Assembly: GCA_937892735.1 (NCBI GenBank)
Contig: CALBGL010000007.1
Span: 1-58,751 of the forward strand
DNA length: 58,751 nucleotides
Source of the DNA: an uncultured Clostridia bacterium
GTDB taxonomy: Bacteria > Bacillota > Clostridia > Lachnospirales > Bianqueaceae
Reading direction: 5' to 3'
Shown here: piece by piece, positions 41,939 through 50,515 of the stretch
Layout: every line of letters begins with the position of its first letter
How positions within the stretch are numbered: the stretch's first letter is position 1
Translations under genes and position numbers: made by a program
Notes under the pieces: model-generated
What the model saw: the letters and a program-made list of their open reading frames with translations, nothing else
The model's database searches: none
Told to the model about the DNA's origin: nothing

Positions 41939-43687
41939 TTATGCCCAAAGAGTCAGATGTTCTGCAACGGGGCCGAGAGCCAGCGCTGGGAAAAACGTCA
42001 GCGCCGCAAAGATATAGACCACAAACACCAAGATAATCGCAAAACTAAAGGTATCTGTATGCAGTGTTCCCGCAGATTCATTCACAAATTTCTTCTTCAT
42101 CAAGGATCCCGCAATCGCCAGCTGAATGACAATGGACAGATATCTGCCGAAGAACATCGCAAGACCCGTTGTAATATTCCAGAACAGGGTGTTGTCCGCC
42201 AGTCCTTCAAATCCTGAACCATTGTTTGCCGCCGAAGAGGAATACTCATACAATACCTGAGATAATCCATGGAACCCCGGATTTGTGATTCCTTCTAGTC
42301 CCGCCTGCGTCCCAACCGCCAGCGCGGAGAAGGACAAGATCAGGAATGGATGAATAATGATACAAAGAGCTGTCAGCTTCATCTCGCGCCCCTCGATCTT
42401 CTTACCCAGATATTCCGGCGTACGTCCAATCATCAATCCACAGATGAATACCGCAAGAATTGCGTACATAATCATATTCATCAAACCGACGCCTTTACCG
42501 CCGAATACGACGTTCAGCATCATATGCAGCAGCGGGATCATACCGCCGAGCGGCGTCAGCGTATCGTGCATGTTATTGACAGTACCCGTTGTAAAGGACG
42601 TTGTCGTCGTCGTAAACATCGCGGACTGCGCGATACCGAATCTCACTTCTTTTCCTTCCATGCTTCCCATGGACTGGTTCAAGCCCACATCCGCCAGCGC
42701 GGGATTACCCTGGCTCTCCGCCCAGAAGCATACGCCAAGACCAATCAGGAAGATGATACCCATTGCCAGGAAAATGCTCCGTCCCTCACGTCCGTACATC
42801 CATACGGTCGGATTTCTGCGAACGGTTTTCTGACTCTTTTCCGCATTCAGAACCTTCTTCCGATCCCGTACCATCTTACCAAAGGTAATGACGCACGCAC
42901 CCGGAAGCAGCATCATGGAATACAGCTCGATCAGGTTGGAGAGAATCGTCGGGTTCTCAATCGGTGTACTGGAGTTCGCGCCCAGGAAACCGCCGCCGTT
43001 TGTCCCCAAATGCTTAATAATTTCCAATGCCGCGACAGGTCCCATTGCGATGACCTGCTTCGCGCCTTCGATCGTATCTACCACTACATTTCCAGAGAAA
43101 TTCTGTGGAACTCCCTGCCATACCAGCAGTAAACCGCCGATAATGGAGAATGGAATCAGCACACGGGTTGTGATACTAACCAGATCCACAAAGAAGTTTC
43201 CCACATGCTTCGAAGACTTTCCTGCCAATCCTCTGATAAACGCGATACAAGCCGCGTATCCACTTGCCGCAGATACAAACATCATAAATATGATGACCAG
43301 CATCTGTGAAAGATAAGACAGGCCGGACTCACCGGAATAATGCTGAAGGTTTGTATTGGTCATAAAGCTGATGATCGTATTGAAAGAAAGGGATTCTTCC
43401 ATGGCTCCAATGCCATTTGGATTAAACAGCCCAATGCTCTGAATCCGTAAAATCAAATATCCTACAAAAATCATCACTGCATTGGTTCCTAACAGAGCCA
43501 CTGCATATTTTTTCCAGCTCATCCCTTTTTCGGGGTGTATTCCGCTGATCTTATATATAGCGCCATCTACGCGGTCAAACACCGGATCCGCGAATGTGTG
43601 CTTTCCGGCGGCAATATGATATACATAGATTCCCACCGGAACTACCATTATCAAATAGATGATAATGGTCAGTATAAGCTGCAACAT
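41939..43687 (-). CDS. kdpA: Potassium-transporting ATPase subunit A (channel)
   Basis: A 582-residue membrane subunit of the superfamily of K+ transporters, with about ten hydrophobic segments and four filter repeats: FMTNTNLQHYSG, HLGTNGGGFLGANSS, FTTGTVNNMHDTL and SSAANNGSGFEGL. These bind and select K+. The C-terminal VVYIFAALTFFPALALGPVA is typical. AGGAGG lies 8 nt before the ATG. It follows kdpF by 24 nt. Confidence 0.96.
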   Translation of the reverse strand: MLQLILTIIIYLIMVVPVGIYVYHIAAGKHTFADPVFDRVDGAIYKISGIHPEKGMSWKKYAVALLGTNAVMIFVGYLILRIQSIGLFNPNGIGAMEESLSFNTIISFMTNTNLQHYSGESGLSYLSQMLVIIFMMFVSAASGYAACIAFIRGLAGKSSKHVGNFFVDLVSITTRVLIPFSIIGGLLLVWQGVPQNFSGNVVVDTIEGAKQVIAMGPVAALEIIKHLGTNGGGFLGANSSTPIENPTILSNLIELYSMMLLPGACVITFGKMVRDRKKVLNAEKSQKTVRRNPTVWMYGREGRSIFLAMGIIFLIGLGVCFWAESQGNPALADVGLNQSMGSMEGKEVRFGIAQSAMFTTTTTSFTTGTVNNMHDTLTPLGGMIPLLHMMLNVVFGGKGVGLMNMIMYAILAVFICGLMIGRTPEYLGKKIEGREMKLTALCIIIHPFLILSFSALAVGTQAGLEGITNPGFHGLSQVLYEYSSSAANNGSGFEGLADNTLFWNITTGLAMFFGRYLSIVIQLAIAGSLMKKKFVNESAGTLHTDTFSFAIILVFVVYIFAALTFFPALALGPVAEHLTLWA

Positions 43688-43711
43688 ATTACTTTCCTCC
43701 TGCCACTTGTT

Positions 43712-43789
43712 TTAAAATTTTTCCGGATGAACTAATGCGTAAACTAGATATCCACCCAACAATAAAACAACAACTCCAAGAATGATCAT
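43712..43789 (-). CDS. kdpF: KdpF small membrane subunit
   Basis: A 25-residue peptide, MIILGVVVLLLGGYLVYALV followed by HPEKF. One transmembrane helix and the terminal PEKF match KdpF, the lipid-like stabiliser of the Kdp complex. GAGGAGG lies 6 nt upstream. It sits between a second small membrane peptide gene and kdpA. Confidence 0.9.
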   Translation of the reverse strand: MIILGVVVLLLGGYLVYALVHPEKF

Positions 43790-43801
43790 GATCTATCCTC
43801 C

Positions 43802-43900
43802 TCATTCATTCACATCCACCTGTTTATGACACCAGCCAATCAACAGATAAACCAGTCCAACGCAGCCCGCCAGAACCGCAACCATGATGACATCCATCAT
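43802..43900 (-). CDS. 32-residue membrane peptide upstream of kdpF
   Basis: Begins MMDVIMVAVLAGCVGLVYLL, continues IGWCHKQ and ends in an acidic tail (VDVNE). One hydrophobic helix followed by basic residues; a strong AGGAGG site lies 9-10 nt before ATG 43900 (second ATG 43897). It is the first cistron after the kdp promoter, 12 nt before kdpF. It is not KdpF itself (no PEKF) but could be a second small subunit. Function unknown. Confidence 0.7.
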   Translation of the reverse strand: MMDVIMVAVLAGCVGLVYLLIGWCHKQVDVNE

Positions 43901-43932
43901 AATTATCTCCTCCTTTGCTTTTTGCATGGATC

Positions 43933-43997
43933 ATTATAATGGTTTTATCATGAAATTGGTCTTAACATTTCAGACTCGGTATAAAGGTTGTATTAAG
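43933..43997 (-). promoter_or_regulatory. kdpFABC promoter with candidate KdpE operator
   Basis: The -10 is TATAAT (43938-43933); no good -35 is present, as expected for an activated promoter. A 17-bp box (plus-strand ATAAAGGTTGTATTAAG, 43981-43997) has two CTTWAT-type half-sites 11 bp apart. It is centred about 63 bp before the start point. A 14/17 match lies at the same spacing before kdpDE. Confidence 0.7.
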
Positions 43998-44040
43998 TTT
44001 TCATAAACGACAGGCTCTGCACGCTTCTTCCTGCCAAGTC

Positions 44041-44083
44041 ATAAAAAAGGATATGCCATCCGTCGGATGAAACATATCCTTTT
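44041..44083 (-). terminator. Terminator after kdpE
   Basis: AAAGGATATG (44046-44055) pairs with CATATCCTTT (44073-44082), followed on the minus strand by TTTTTTAT. It separates kdpDE from kdpFABC transcription. Confidence 0.85.
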
Positions 44084-44086
44084 GCC

Positions 44087-44779
44087 TTACTGCCTTATCA
44101 TGCGGTACCCCACGCCAATATGCGTCTGTATATATTGAGGATCCGAAGGATCTTTCTCTATTTTCTTGCGCAGAGTTGCCATAAAGACCCGCAGGGATGG
44201 AATGTCCGCCGCTAGAGCGCTTCCCCATACCTCTTTCAAAATATAATTATGCGTCAGAACTTTACCCGTGTTTTTGGCAAGCACACATAGAAGCTTATAC
44301 TCGATCGGAGTCAGATGGATCTCTTTCTCTCCCATGTATACGCATCCGCCCGCATAATCGATCATCAGACTTCCATTCTGATACGTTTCTGTCTGCACAG
44401 TTCTGCCCTCTGCACGGTTGCGTCGCAACGCTACTCTAAGCCTCGCCAGAAGCTCATCGATACTGAACGGCTTCGTCAGGTAATCATCAGCGCCAGCGTC
44501 GAGCGCCTCCACCTTATCCTGATCCTCGCTCCGCGCGCTGACTACGATAATCGGCACATTGCTCCATCCTCTGATCTTTCGAATGATGTCGACACCGTCC
44601 ATGTCGGGCAATCCCAAATCTAGAATCATCACATCCGCGTTATAGGAGAGCGCATCCATGATGGCGCTCGTTCCATTTTTAGCCGTATGATACTGATAAT
44701 CCTGCGTTTCCAGCGTCGTCCGAATGAGATTCGTAATCGCCGGATCATCTTCCACCACCAATACTTTTGGTTTATACAT
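44087..44779 (-). CDS. kdpE: KdpE response regulator
   Basis: OmpR/PhoB-type response regulator of 230 residues. Receiver domain with phosphoacceptor Asp in DVMILDLGLPDMDG (about D54), Thr/Ser and Lys switch residues in IIVVSARS and YLTKPFS; the C-terminal winged helix begins near ETYQNGSLMIDY and contains LTPIEYKLLCVLAKNTGKVL and the recognition segment LRVFMATLRKKIEKD. It should activate kdpFABC under K+ limitation. Its ATG overlaps the kdpD stop by 8 nt. Confidence 0.95.
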   Translation of the reverse strand: MYKPKVLVVEDDPAITNLIRTTLETQDYQYHTAKNGTSAIMDALSYNADVMILDLGLPDMDGVDIIRKIRGWSNVPIIVVSARSEDQDKVEALDAGADDYLTKPFSIDELLARLRVALRRNRAEGRTVQTETYQNGSLMIDYAGGCVYMGEKEIHLTPIEYKLLCVLAKNTGKVLTHNYILKEVWGSALAADIPSLRVFMATLRKKIEKDPSDPQYIQTHIGVGYRMIRQ

Positions 44780-47447
44780 AATTAAGGTTCACCTCTTCCA
44801 AGGGTAATGTAAATTTAAATATCGCTCCATGCGGCGTATTATCGCTCACCGAAATTTCCCCTCCATGGGCCTCTACAATGGATTTGCACAAACTGAGTCC
44901 AAGTCCCATGCCACGGCGATTATCGGCCTTCCCAATGCCTGCCGTATAGAACATGTCAAATAGATGCTTCTTGGCTTCGTCCGAAATACCAGGGCCATCA
45001 TCGGAAATACATACGCATACCTTGTCTTTTTCCTTTTTGGCTGACAGATGAATATGCGATCCCTCCGGCGTATATTTAATTGCGTTATTAACAATATTGA
45101 CAATGACCTGTATGATCAGCCGCACATCCATTTTCGCCATCAGAAGCTCATCGGAAAGTTCTGTCGTAATATGGTAATTGACCGATTTTCGATCCACATG
45201 TGATATAGCCTCACGAAATACGTCATCCATCAGCTCTGCATTCATTTGCAGATGCATGGTTCCGTTTTCTATTCTTGTAATCGACAGCAAATTCTCCATC
45301 AGGTCAACAAGCCATATGGAATCATCATAAATAGAATTATATATTTCCTGTTTTTTATTCTCATCCAATGAGATACTCTTTTCCATCAGCACAGCAGCAT
45401 TTCCACTGATACTGGTCAGCGGAGTCCTGAGATCATGAGAAATTGCCCGGAGCAGATTGGATCTCAGTCGTTCCCGTTGCGTTTCCATCTCAATCGCCTG
45501 TTTTTCCGCTCGCAATCTGCGGCGTTCCAGAATCAATCCACACTCGTTCAATATGGAAATCATCAGGTTCTTCTCAAATACATCCAAGAGCGGATAGTAT
45601 TTGACGGGAATCCCGATCACACCCATGACTTCCTGATTTCCCCGCACCGATAAGTACAGGTTCTGCGCATGAGACAGCGTATTCGTCGTCGCACCGGCAT
45701 GTTTATTGTTTTTTACAACCCAGTCCGCGACCCCCATCTCTTCATCTGTCATCTTCCCCATCAGCCTCTCTGTTTCTGAAGAAGGCGTGACTCGAAACGA
45801 TAGCTCTTTCCCTTTTACCGAAAGTGAATACAAAATCGGACGGTCCAGAAGCGCTCCCACCTGTTCCGCCGCAATCTGAATAATCTCCTGTTCATCGCGG
45901 CCCTGCTGCAGTTTCTGATTACTGTTGATCAAAAGCTCCATATAATAGGCTCTCTGCGCAGACTGACTGGCCTGCCGCTTCACGCGGTTCGCTAAAGAAC
46001 TGGAGATGACGCTTGCTACCAGCATAACAAGAAAAGTGATCGGATAATCCGGCGCGTTTGCAGTCAGCGTAAACCGCGGCATTGTAAAAAAGAAATTAAA
46101 TGCGAACACACTCAGTAAAGACGCAAGTATTCCATATATATATCCCCTCGTCCAGATTGTCGTAAGCAGAACGCCCAGAATATACACCGTAATTATATTC
46201 GCTTCCCGAATCCCCAGGAAATCAAAACCAAAACTGATCACCGTCGCCGCCAGCGTAATCAGCAGCACCTTAAGCAGATCTGTCCAGCTGAACTGCTGTT
46301 CTTTCTTACGAAACAGGAAAAACTTCTTCTCATAAGACGGCTCCGTATCCGGGATAATATAGATATCAATATCACCGACCAGCTGTGTGAGCCTGTCAGA
46401 TAATGTCTTTCTCTTCATCAAAACTCTGGGTCTCTGGTTCGTCCGCCCCAACACAATCTTTGTAATGCCGCTGACCTTTGCGTATTCGGCAATCTGAACA
46501 GCCGGATCGTCCCCATATACTGTAGTAATCTGCGCCCCCAGCTGCTCCGCGAGGCGCAGATTATCCCGCAGGCCCTTGAGAGCCTTATCTTTCATATCCT
46601 TTGTCTGGGCTGTCTCCACATACAATGCTGTAAAACTGCTGTGAAAAGCTTCCGCCATTCGAGCCGCCGTACGAATGACCTTTTTATTGGAAGGCGCTCC
46701 TGACAAACAAACTAGGATATGCTCTCCCGCTTTAAACGTCTTCTCGTTTCCTACCTTCTGCACCTTCCGGCTCAACCGGTCCGCCGTACGTCGCAGCGCG
46801 ATTTCGCGCAGTGCTATCAAATTGCTCTTTACAAAAAAATGATCCAATGCGCGCGACGCTTGTTTTTTCTTGTATATTTTCCCTTCCTGAAGCCTGCGGA
46901 TCAAATCGTCGGGTTCAATATCCACAAGCTCCACCTGATCCGCCGAATCGAATACAGAATCTGGTATCCGCTCACTGACTACTATATGCGTAATGGACTC
47001 CACCATATCATTCAACGATTCCAGATGTTGCACATTCACTGTCGTATATACGTCGATCCCGGCATGAAGCAGCTCTTCCACATCCTGATATCGTTTCGCA
47101 TGACGGCATCCCGCCGCGTTGCTGTGTGCCAGTTCATCCACAAGCAGAATCTGCGGGTGGCGTTTCAGCGCGGCATCAAGGTCAAACTCCTTCAGCTCGA
47201 TTCCTCTGTAATTCACAGTTTTCATCGGAAGCTGCTCCAGCCCGTCCAAAAGAGCCAACGTATCTGGCCGAGTATGCCTCTCAATATAACCAACTACCAC
47301 ATCTATGCCCTGCTTGCTGGCATTATGAGCTGCCTCCAACATAGTATACGTCTTTCCCACTCCGGCGGCATAGCCGAAGAAAATCTTTAGGTGTCCCTGC
47401 CGCTGTTCCTCCGACTGCGGCGGATATTCGGTTTCCCTATTTTCCAT
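44772..47447 (-). CDS. kdpD: KdpD sensor histidine kinase
   Basis: An 891-residue membrane sensor. In order: KdpD N-terminal domain with Walker A GYAAGVGKTYTM, a universal-stress-like domain (about 245-370), four transmembrane segments (about 395-490), a GAF-like domain, the phosphoacceptor His in RAISHDLRTPLTSISG, and an ATPase domain with ISDDGPGI and MGLGLSLC. It senses K+ and envelope signals and phosphorylates KdpE. Start ATG 47447 (alternative 47450) follows GGGTGGG; the upstream TTG is less likely. Confidence 0.94.
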   Translation of the reverse strand: MENRETEYPPQSEEQRQGHLKIFFGYAAGVGKTYTMLEAAHNASKQGIDVVVGYIERHTRPDTLALLDGLEQLPMKTVNYRGIELKEFDLDAALKRHPQILLVDELAHSNAAGCRHAKRYQDVEELLHAGIDVYTTVNVQHLESLNDMVESITHIVVSERIPDSVFDSADQVELVDIEPDDLIRRLQEGKIYKKKQASRALDHFFVKSNLIALREIALRRTADRLSRKVQKVGNEKTFKAGEHILVCLSGAPSNKKVIRTAARMAEAFHSSFTALYVETAQTKDMKDKALKGLRDNLRLAEQLGAQITTVYGDDPAVQIAEYAKVSGITKIVLGRTNQRPRVLMKRKTLSDRLTQLVGDIDIYIIPDTEPSYEKKFFLFRKKEQQFSWTDLLKVLLITLAATVISFGFDFLGIREANIITVYILGVLLTTIWTRGYIYGILASLLSVFAFNFFFTMPRFTLTANAPDYPITFLVMLVASVISSSLANRVKRQASQSAQRAYYMELLINSNQKLQQGRDEQEIIQIAAEQVGALLDRPILYSLSVKGKELSFRVTPSSETERLMGKMTDEEMGVADWVVKNNKHAGATTNTLSHAQNLYLSVRGNQEVMGVIGIPVKYYPLLDVFEKNLMISILNECGLILERRRLRAEKQAIEMETQRERLRSNLLRAISHDLRTPLTSISGNAAVLMEKSISLDENKKQEIYNSIYDDSIWLVDLMENLLSITRIENGTMHLQMNAELMDDVFREAISHVDRKSVNYHITTELSDELLMAKMDVRLIIQVIVNIVNNAIKYTPEGSHIHLSAKKEKDKVCVCISDDGPGISDEAKKHLFDMFYTAGIGKADNRRGMGLGLSLCKSIVEAHGGEISVSDNTPHGAIFKFTLPLEEVNLNYV

Positions 47448-47475
47448 CATCAACCCACCCAATTTATTTTTTCAC

Positions 47476-47540
47476 AGTATACCACATCTCGTCTTCTTAC
47501 TCTCTAAAGAAAACGCTCTGTGTATTAAGATTGCATTAAG
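47476..47540 (-). promoter_or_regulatory. kdpDE promoter with candidate KdpE operator
   Basis: TATACT (47481-47476) is the -10; the -35 is poor. Plus-strand ATTAAGATTGCATTAAG (47524-47540) gives two CTTAAT half-sites 11 bp apart on the minus strand. Its near edge is 43 bp from the -10, the same as at kdpFABC, suggesting autoactivation by KdpE. Confidence 0.65.
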
Positions 47541-47572
47541 AAAATAACGCCGCCTGAAATGGCAGCGTTATT
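47540..47572 (-). terminator. Terminator of htrA
   Basis: AATAACGC-CGCC and GGCA-GCGTTATT form a 12-bp stem with one wobble/mismatch and a 6-nt loop; TTTTC follows on the minus strand. It abuts the KdpE box of kdpD. Confidence 0.75.
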
Positions 47573-47583
47573 CTATCTGATAT

Positions 47584-48819
47584 TTACGCGGCTGTACTCT
47601 CCTCGCCCGCTTCTGTCGGCAGATTCGTATTGGTATCGGTGATGGAATCGAGCGTAATGCTGATCTTCAGCACATTCTGAGAATCCCGATTTCGAATTAC
47701 CTCCACCTCTACCGTATCTCCTCCATGCAACGTCGCTAGGATATCGTTCAAAGAATTTTCATCCGTCAAGGCAATTCCATTCACCGATGTAATCACATCT
47801 CCCACTTCGAGTCCCGCGCGTTCCGCAGCGCCTCCGGCTTCCAACTGATAAATAAATAAACCGCTCGGCACTCGGTACAACTCCGCCCGCTCTTTATCAA
47901 TAAAACTAGAGCTTATGATGCCGATAGATGCTCGCTCTATCGATCCGCTCTCGAAAATCTTGTCCACGACTTCCTTCGCACGATTGATGGAGATCGCGAA
48001 TCCCAACCCCTCTGTTGCATCGCTTCGAATGCCGGCGGAATTGATGCCGATCACCTCGCCGTTTTTATTAAACAGCGCACCGCCCGAATTTCCTGGATTC
48101 AGCGCCGCATCCGTCTGAATCACATTCAGCACCCGATCCTCAATCTCGAACTCCTGATCGACACCTGTTACAATACCTACTGTCGTTGTATGCGCCATAT
48201 TTTGGCTGTACGGACTTCCTATGGCAATCGCAAGATCCCCCTTGCGCACGGTATCGCTGTCGCCCAGTGTCGCGACCTTCAACCGATTCAAAATCTCATC
48301 GGAAAGCTCCGACTTATTCACATAAATAACAGCCAGGTCGTTTGAAACGCTTTCTCCTACCAGGTATACCGGCGCTGTGGTCTCCTCATCAAAGTACAGA
48401 TACGCCTCTTCCGCGCCTTCCAATACATGCGCGTTAGTTAGAATGTACAATCGGTCATTCTCCTCGCGGAAGATCACACCCGACCCCAGCGCAGAATACT
48501 CTTGCACGTAGCTCTGTCCAAAAATCGTCTGTACATCCTGCTGTGCGCGCGTGATAATCACGACAACCGCATCCTTTACCTCTTCCGTTACCTGCTTAAC
48601 CTGTTCTCCGACCAGAGGATTCGCCAAAAGATTCTGATCGGAATTTCCAGTATACCCATTATCTTTCAACATATAAGAGGCGCCGTCGTGATTTGTTTCC
48701 TGCGGCTGTTTCGACAAAGTATAACCCACGCCAAAAGAACCGCCGATCACAGCGCCAATCAATAAGCAACATAGCACCCATTTCAGACCTCGCCCAAAGG
48801 TCATCTTTTTGCCTTCCAT
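47584..48819 (-). CDS. htrA: HtrA/DegP-type serine protease with PDZ domain
   Basis: A 411-residue membrane-anchored protease: short cytosolic basic N-terminus, transmembrane segment LKWVLCCLLIGAVIGGSFGV, a trypsin-like domain with catalytic His in ILTNAHVLEG, Asp in VSNDLAVIYV and Ser in LNPGNSGGALF, and one C-terminal PDZ domain (ERAGLEVGDVITSVNGIALT). It degrades or refolds misfolded exported proteins. ATG 48819 with AAAGGAGAT 8 nt upstream was chosen; the 18 codons before it lack a ribosome site. Confidence 0.93.
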   Translation of the reverse strand: MEGKKMTFGRGLKWVLCCLLIGAVIGGSFGVGYTLSKQPQETNHDGASYMLKDNGYTGNSDQNLLANPLVGEQVKQVTEEVKDAVVVIITRAQQDVQTIFGQSYVQEYSALGSGVIFREENDRLYILTNAHVLEGAEEAYLYFDEETTAPVYLVGESVSNDLAVIYVNKSELSDEILNRLKVATLGDSDTVRKGDLAIAIGSPYSQNMAHTTTVGIVTGVDQEFEIEDRVLNVIQTDAALNPGNSGGALFNKNGEVIGINSAGIRSDATEGLGFAISINRAKEVVDKIFESGSIERASIGIISSSFIDKERAELYRVPSGLFIYQLEAGGAAERAGLEVGDVITSVNGIALTDENSLNDILATLHGGDTVEVEVIRNRDSQNVLKISITLDSITDTNTNLPTEAGEESTAA

Positions 48820-48951
48820 ACTCTCTATCTCCTTTCCAGAGCAAAACTCTGTATATGTTTTTCTCAACACCATTTAGTATACTCATTACCTGTATCAAAA
48901 GTATGAACGGCAGATAAATATTTTAAGAAAAGGACTTTCTTTGTTCCATCC

Positions 48952-49185
48952 TTACGATAACTGATAGATTTTCGTATACTTCCGCGTCAGATACTCCATG
49001 TAGTACCGCGAATCAAATTCTTCCCCGCAGCAGCGTCGGAAAAGCTCAGCTGGCGGGTAAAAGCATCCATACTGATGAATCTGCGTATCGAGCCAGGCAT
49101 TAACCGCCTGAAAGTCTCCCTGCGCCACAAGTTCATAGGCCGGGATATCCTGCTCCATCTGATGAACAAACTGCGCTGCCTAGGA
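48952..49185 (-). pseudogene. C-terminal remnant of M32 carboxypeptidase
   Basis: About 75 codons, AAQFVHQMEQDIPAYELVAQ, GDFQAVNAWLDTQIHQYG and CGEEFDSRYYMEYLTRKYTK, match the very C-terminus of M32 (Taq-type) metallocarboxypeptidases, which are about 500 residues long. The HExxH active site and all upstream sequence are missing; an in-frame TAG precedes the fragment and other sequence replaces its 5' part. It is clearly non-functional as a peptidase. Confidence 0.75.
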
Positions 49186-49619
49186 CGGAAAATATACGAT
49201 GGAACCTCCGCTTCAGAAACCCCTTCGCCTTCCACCCAAAATTCGTCAAATATGCCATCCACCCATAGGTGTCCTGTCGTTATGCCACCGCTATGAGAAG
49301 GAGAATACGGCGAGTACCATGAAATGGAGTCATATTTCTTTCCCTCCGATGCAGAAAACGTAACTGCCCCCGTAATCTGTTCATTTGACACAATCCGGAA
49401 CGATCTATACGGTATTCTGATCATACCTTCAAAGCTATCTGACAGTATAAGACTAAAATAGTATGTGCCTTCTATCTGAATCACTATCTTTTGACTCTCT
49501 CCTTCGCTGTTCCATCCGATGCCCTAAACGTGCTCCGACACTGAGATCGGCCAAGAAATCACGGAAACGATCAGCAATATTCCAATGATTACAACTCCAG
49601 AAACATATATTTTCTTCAT
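49186..49619 (-). pseudogene. Broken gene for an exported protein, internal TAG
   Basis: ATG 49619 has AAAGGATG upstream and starts a signal-like segment MKKIYVSGVVIIGILLIVSV. The frame meets TAG after 31 codons (49526-49524), then continues open in the same frame: GIGWNSEGESQK, then IQIEGTYYFSLILSDSFEGM and HSGGITTGHLWVDGIFDEFW. The end is lost at about 49190, where M32 peptidase DNA begins. It looks like a secreted or anchored protein disrupted by one nonsense change and a 3' replacement. No family recognised. Confidence 0.65.
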
Positions 49620-49801
49620 ATGATACATCCTTTCACCTCTCCGTCTTTCATTGTAAACTTTGCTTCTCTACACCCCTCACTAGGATCTCTTTTCCTTTAG
49701 CCAAATCAATGACATCCTCTTTAATGTAAGGATAGCATATCTCATCTTATATTTCAAGCATACCTTTTATTTTGATCTCCCTTCTACCACCCCATATAAA
49801 A
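49620..49801. other. Intergenic region upstream of the broken gene
   Basis: AT-rich, no reading frame of note. It should hold the promoter of the broken gene on the minus strand, but no good hexamer pair was found. Confidence 0.4.
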
Positions 49802-49838
49802 AGCTGTCTTCATGATGTACCGCATCATGAAGACAGCT
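49797..49838 (-). terminator. Terminator of the pst-phoU operon
   Basis: AGCTGTCTTCATGATG (49802-49817) pairs perfectly with its inverse (49823-49838) with a 5-nt loop, and TTTTTAT follows on the minus strand. It is 3 nt past the phoU stop. Confidence 0.92.
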
Positions 49839-49840
49839 CT

Positions 49841-50515
49841 TTACTTCTTGTTTTCTTCCCAGAGCTGATGCTCGTGGCTCTTATGCACGCCCGTGATGGA
49901 GTATTCCACCCACTCGGCAATGTTCACCGCGTGGTCTCCGATACGCTCCAAGTATTTGCCCGCCATCAAGATATCCAGCCCCTCTCTGGCCTCGACCTCA
50001 CTGCGCGCCATCAGGTTGGGCAGTTCCATACGGATCTTATCGAAAATTTCGTCCACCCGGTCGTCCTGCTCGATCACCTTTCTTGACTTCTCCAGATCGT
50101 TTTCCACGAATGCCGAGATACTCTCATTGACCATCTGCACGGTCTCCTTCGCCATCGTCTGCAGATGCGTCTTACTGGGCAGCTTGCTGTCGGCCACATA
50201 CTTGGCCAGTTCCGCGATATCCGCCGCCTGATCTCCGATCCGCTCCATATCAGAAATCATCTTCAGCGCGGAGGAGATCACACGCAGATCCTTGGCCACC
50301 GGCTGCTGCTGTAATAGCAGCTGCAGACACAGATTCTCGATCTTCCGCTCCAGCGTATCGATCTGCTCATCCGACTGATATGCCTTGTTTCTCTGTTCCG
50401 GATTCCTCTCCATGAGAGATGCCGCCGCGGCAGAAATCGCCTCCTCGCACAGATTTCCCATCTGAATCATGTTCTCATGCAGCTCTTTGAGCTGTCCCAT
50501 AAACTGGTCTCGCAT
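49841..50515 (-). CDS. phoU: Phosphate transport regulator PhoU
   Basis: An all-helical cytosolic protein of 224 residues with two PhoU repeats, each with a metal-binding E/DxxxD-type helix: DLRVISSALKMISDMERIGD in the first and MAGKYLERIGDHAVNIAEWV in the second. It links Pst transporter activity to the PhoR-type kinase and restrains phosphate uptake. It is the last gene of the operon; its ATG overlaps the pstB stop (TAATG). Confidence 0.95.
   Translation of the reverse strand: MRDQFMGQLKELHENMIQMGNLCEEAISAAAASLMERNPEQRNKAYQSDEQIDTLERKIENLCLQLLLQQQPVAKDLRVISSALKMISDMERIGDQAADIAELAKYVADSKLPSKTHLQTMAKETVQMVNESISAFVENDLEKSRKVIEQDDRVDEIFDKIRMELPNLMARSEVEAREGLDILMAGKYLERIGDHAVNIAEWVEYSITGVHKSHEHQLWEENKK

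Noticed and set aside
49524..49526. In-frame TAG as a recoded (pyrrolysine-type) codon
   Set aside because: No pyl genes or insertion signal are visible, and the gene's 3' end is also missing, so decay is simpler.
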